This document shows positions 43,344-44,225 of a stretch of DNA of 44,225 nt, piece by piece. This stretch comes from Massilia yuzhufengensis (GTDB lineage Bacteria > Pseudomonadota > Gammaproteobacteria > Burkholderiales > Burkholderiaceae_D), in assembly GCF_900112225.1 (NCBI RefSeq), contig NZ_FOLD01000041.1, positions 1-44,225 on the forward strand. The letters run 5' to 3'. The translations under genes were made by a program, and so were the position numbers. Below the pieces are notes generated by a model. That model did not search any database. It saw only the letters and a program-made list of their open reading frames with translations, and was not told where the DNA came from. The first letter of the stretch is position 1. Each line of letters begins with the position of its first letter.

Positions 43344-43793
43344 TCATTCCGGCCCCTGCTCCGGCCCTTTCAGGGGCAGGTTCCGGATCGCGTCGCCCAG
43401 CTTGCCGGAACGCCAGCGCAGCCGCTCCCAGCCCGGATCCGGCATCGGCACCACGCTCACCCGCAGCGTCCCGCCGGGCAGCGCCGGGCAGGGAAAGTCC
43501 TGCTCGCCGGCCTCTTCGAAGGGCAGGCGGAACTCGGCGCCCGGGGCCAGCTGCACCGGCCCGAACACCAGCGGCGCGCCGGTCCGATTGCGCAGCAGCA
43601 GCACGTCCTGCACCCCCAGCGTCAGGCGCAGCGCGGACGGCGCCCCGGGACGCACGTCGAGCAGCAGTTCGTGGCTGCCGCCTCCGAGCGGGGCCAGCGC
43701 GCTCCACAGCAGCGACAGGCACAGCGCCGCCCCCAGGCAGGCCAGCGGCCAGTGCCGCTGCAGCAGTGGCGGCAGGGTTTTTACAGTTCTCAT
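43344..43793 (-). CDS. Membrane-anchored hypothetical protein
   Basis: 149 residues. One N-terminal signal-anchor (LACLGAALCLSLLWSALAPL) is followed by a short domain rich in Leu, Pro and Gly with a beta-strand pattern (LRLTLGVQDVLLLRNRTGAPLVFGPVQLAPGAEFRLPF) and two cysteines. No family recognised. ATG 43793 is chosen because AGG lies 5 nt upstream; the open frame runs further up to 44183 but crosses the palindrome and the TnpB start region. It is 48 nt upstream of the Lon-type gene, same strand. Confidence 0.65.
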   Translation of the reverse strand: MRTVKTLPPLLQRHWPLACLGAALCLSLLWSALAPLGGGSHELLLDVRPGAPSALRLTLGVQDVLLLRNRTGAPLVFGPVQLAPGAEFRLPFEEAGEQDFPCPALPGGTLRVSVVPMPDPGWERLRWRSGKLGDAIRNLPLKGPEQGPE

Positions 43794-44035
43794 ACAACCT
43801 ATTAAATTTTGCTCATTTCTGCCCAAAATGAGCAAGTTTCCTGCTCCCAGGTCGAGCCACAACAAGAATGCCTTGAATACGACCCGAACGGCTCGCCGGC
43901 GGAGAACGCCTGCGGTTTTTTCCTGTCTTAGGACAGTAGGGAGGTCCAGGCCATGATCATCAAGCTTGGTGGGGGAAGTGTAACGGAGCCGCCACTTATC
44001 ACAACCGGCGTGTGCCTCGTCGTGCAGGAAGCGCC
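43794..44035. other. Region between hypothetical gene and TnpB, with palindromes
   Basis: No gene. TTGCTCATTT (43809-43818) and AAATGAGCAA (43826-43835) form a perfect 10-bp inverted repeat just upstream of the minus-strand gene, an operator-like position. Further right, GCCGGCG/CGCCTGC (one mismatch) followed by GGTTTTTT (about 43893-43923) resembles a plus-strand terminator. CTGTC-TTAG-GACAG follows close by. One of these hairpins may mark the left end of the insertion element. Confidence 0.5.
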
Positions 44036-44225
44036 ATGCTCCTAGCCCACAAAATCCGGCTCGCACCCAACAATGTGCAAGCCACCTATTTCGCCAAGGC
44101 GGCAGGCACGGCTCGCTTTGCCTACAACTGGGCGCTGGCGCGGTGGCAGGAGCTGTACCAGGCAAGCTTAGCCGATCCGGCACGACCGAAGCCGAACGAG
44201 GCGGCTTTACGCCGCGAGCTGAACA
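44036..44225 (+). CDS. tnpB: TnpB (IS200/IS605-type) N-terminus, cut by window edge
   Basis: 63 codons visible: MLLAHKIRLAPNNVQATYF, then GTARFAYNWALARWQELYQ and KPNEAALRRELN. This is the N-terminal helix-turn-helix/WED-start region of TnpB/OrfB proteins, the RNA-guided nucleases of IS200/IS605 elements. AGGA lies 6 nt upstream of the ATG. The catalytic RuvC part, the omega-RNA and the right end lie outside the window. No tnpA is seen to the left, so the element may be tnpB-only (IS1341-like). Confidence 0.88.
   Translation, partial: MLLAHKIRLAPNNVQATYFAKAAGTARFAYNWALARWQELYQASLADPARPKPNEAALRRELN

Overview
The window looks like chromosome of a high-GC betaproteobacterium of the Oxalobacteraceae, most like Massilia/Telluria or a near relative. 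This is inferred from codon use, from the DUF4214 surface proteins, and from the mix of EPS/O-antigen, type I secretion and c-di-GMP/cAMP signalling genes. No rRNA, tRNA or CRISPR array was seen.

Left part (1-20.8 kb). An acyltransferase gene whose 3' end carries a pair of REP-like hairpins is followed by trhO (tRNA U34 hydroxylase). Then comes a surface-layer locus, all on the minus strand. It holds a large cysteine-free DUF4214/RTX-like protein (1449 aa), a methyltransferase with the regulatory domain seen in rickettsial outer-membrane protein lysine methyltransferases, a complete type I secretion system (ABC, HlyD, TolC) and a second small DUF4214 protein with a type I-like C-terminus. Next to it, divergently transcribed, are a FecR-domain protein and a CHASE2 adenylate cyclase coupled to a TPR/beta-barrel outer-membrane protein and a second acyltransferase. 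Two promoters in this locus carry TGTGA-N6-TCACA boxes (large surface protein, T1SS) and a third carries a one-mismatch version (fecR). Each lies 19-22 bp upstream of a plausible -10, which is the geometry of class II cAMP-CRP activation.

Middle (20.9-26.1 kb). Signalling and small genes: an HDOD protein, an NTF2-like secreted protein, a GAF-GGDEF-EAL gene broken by an in-frame amber codon, a VanZ-like protein, a Crp-type regulator with a CRP-like recognition helix, and a small membrane protein.

Right-centre (26.1-39.8 kb). A tightly overlapping polysaccharide operon starts from a promoter with a TGTTA-N6-TAACA palindrome 22 bp upstream of a consensus TATAAT. It encodes an ABC exporter (Wzm, and Wzt with a C-terminal sugar-binding domain), an FkbM methyltransferase with a long coiled coil, a tandem double GT4 glycosyltransferase, two GT-C membrane proteins, a GtrB-like GT2, a GtrA-like flippase, a GNAT acetyltransferase and a PIG-L deacetylase. 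The set suggests export of a capped polymer that is then decorated in the periplasm.

Right end (39.8-44.2 kb). A 206-bp element with perfect 30-bp inverted ends separates the operon from a convergent RhlE-type DEAD-box helicase gene. Then follow an orphan anti-sigma-like protein, a Lon-substrate-binding-domain protein, a small membrane-anchored hypothetical protein, and the start of a TnpB (IS200/IS605-type) gene cut by the window edge.

Linking idea (inference): cAMP made by the CHASE2 cyclase could switch on surface-layer synthesis, export and modification through a CRP-family protein.
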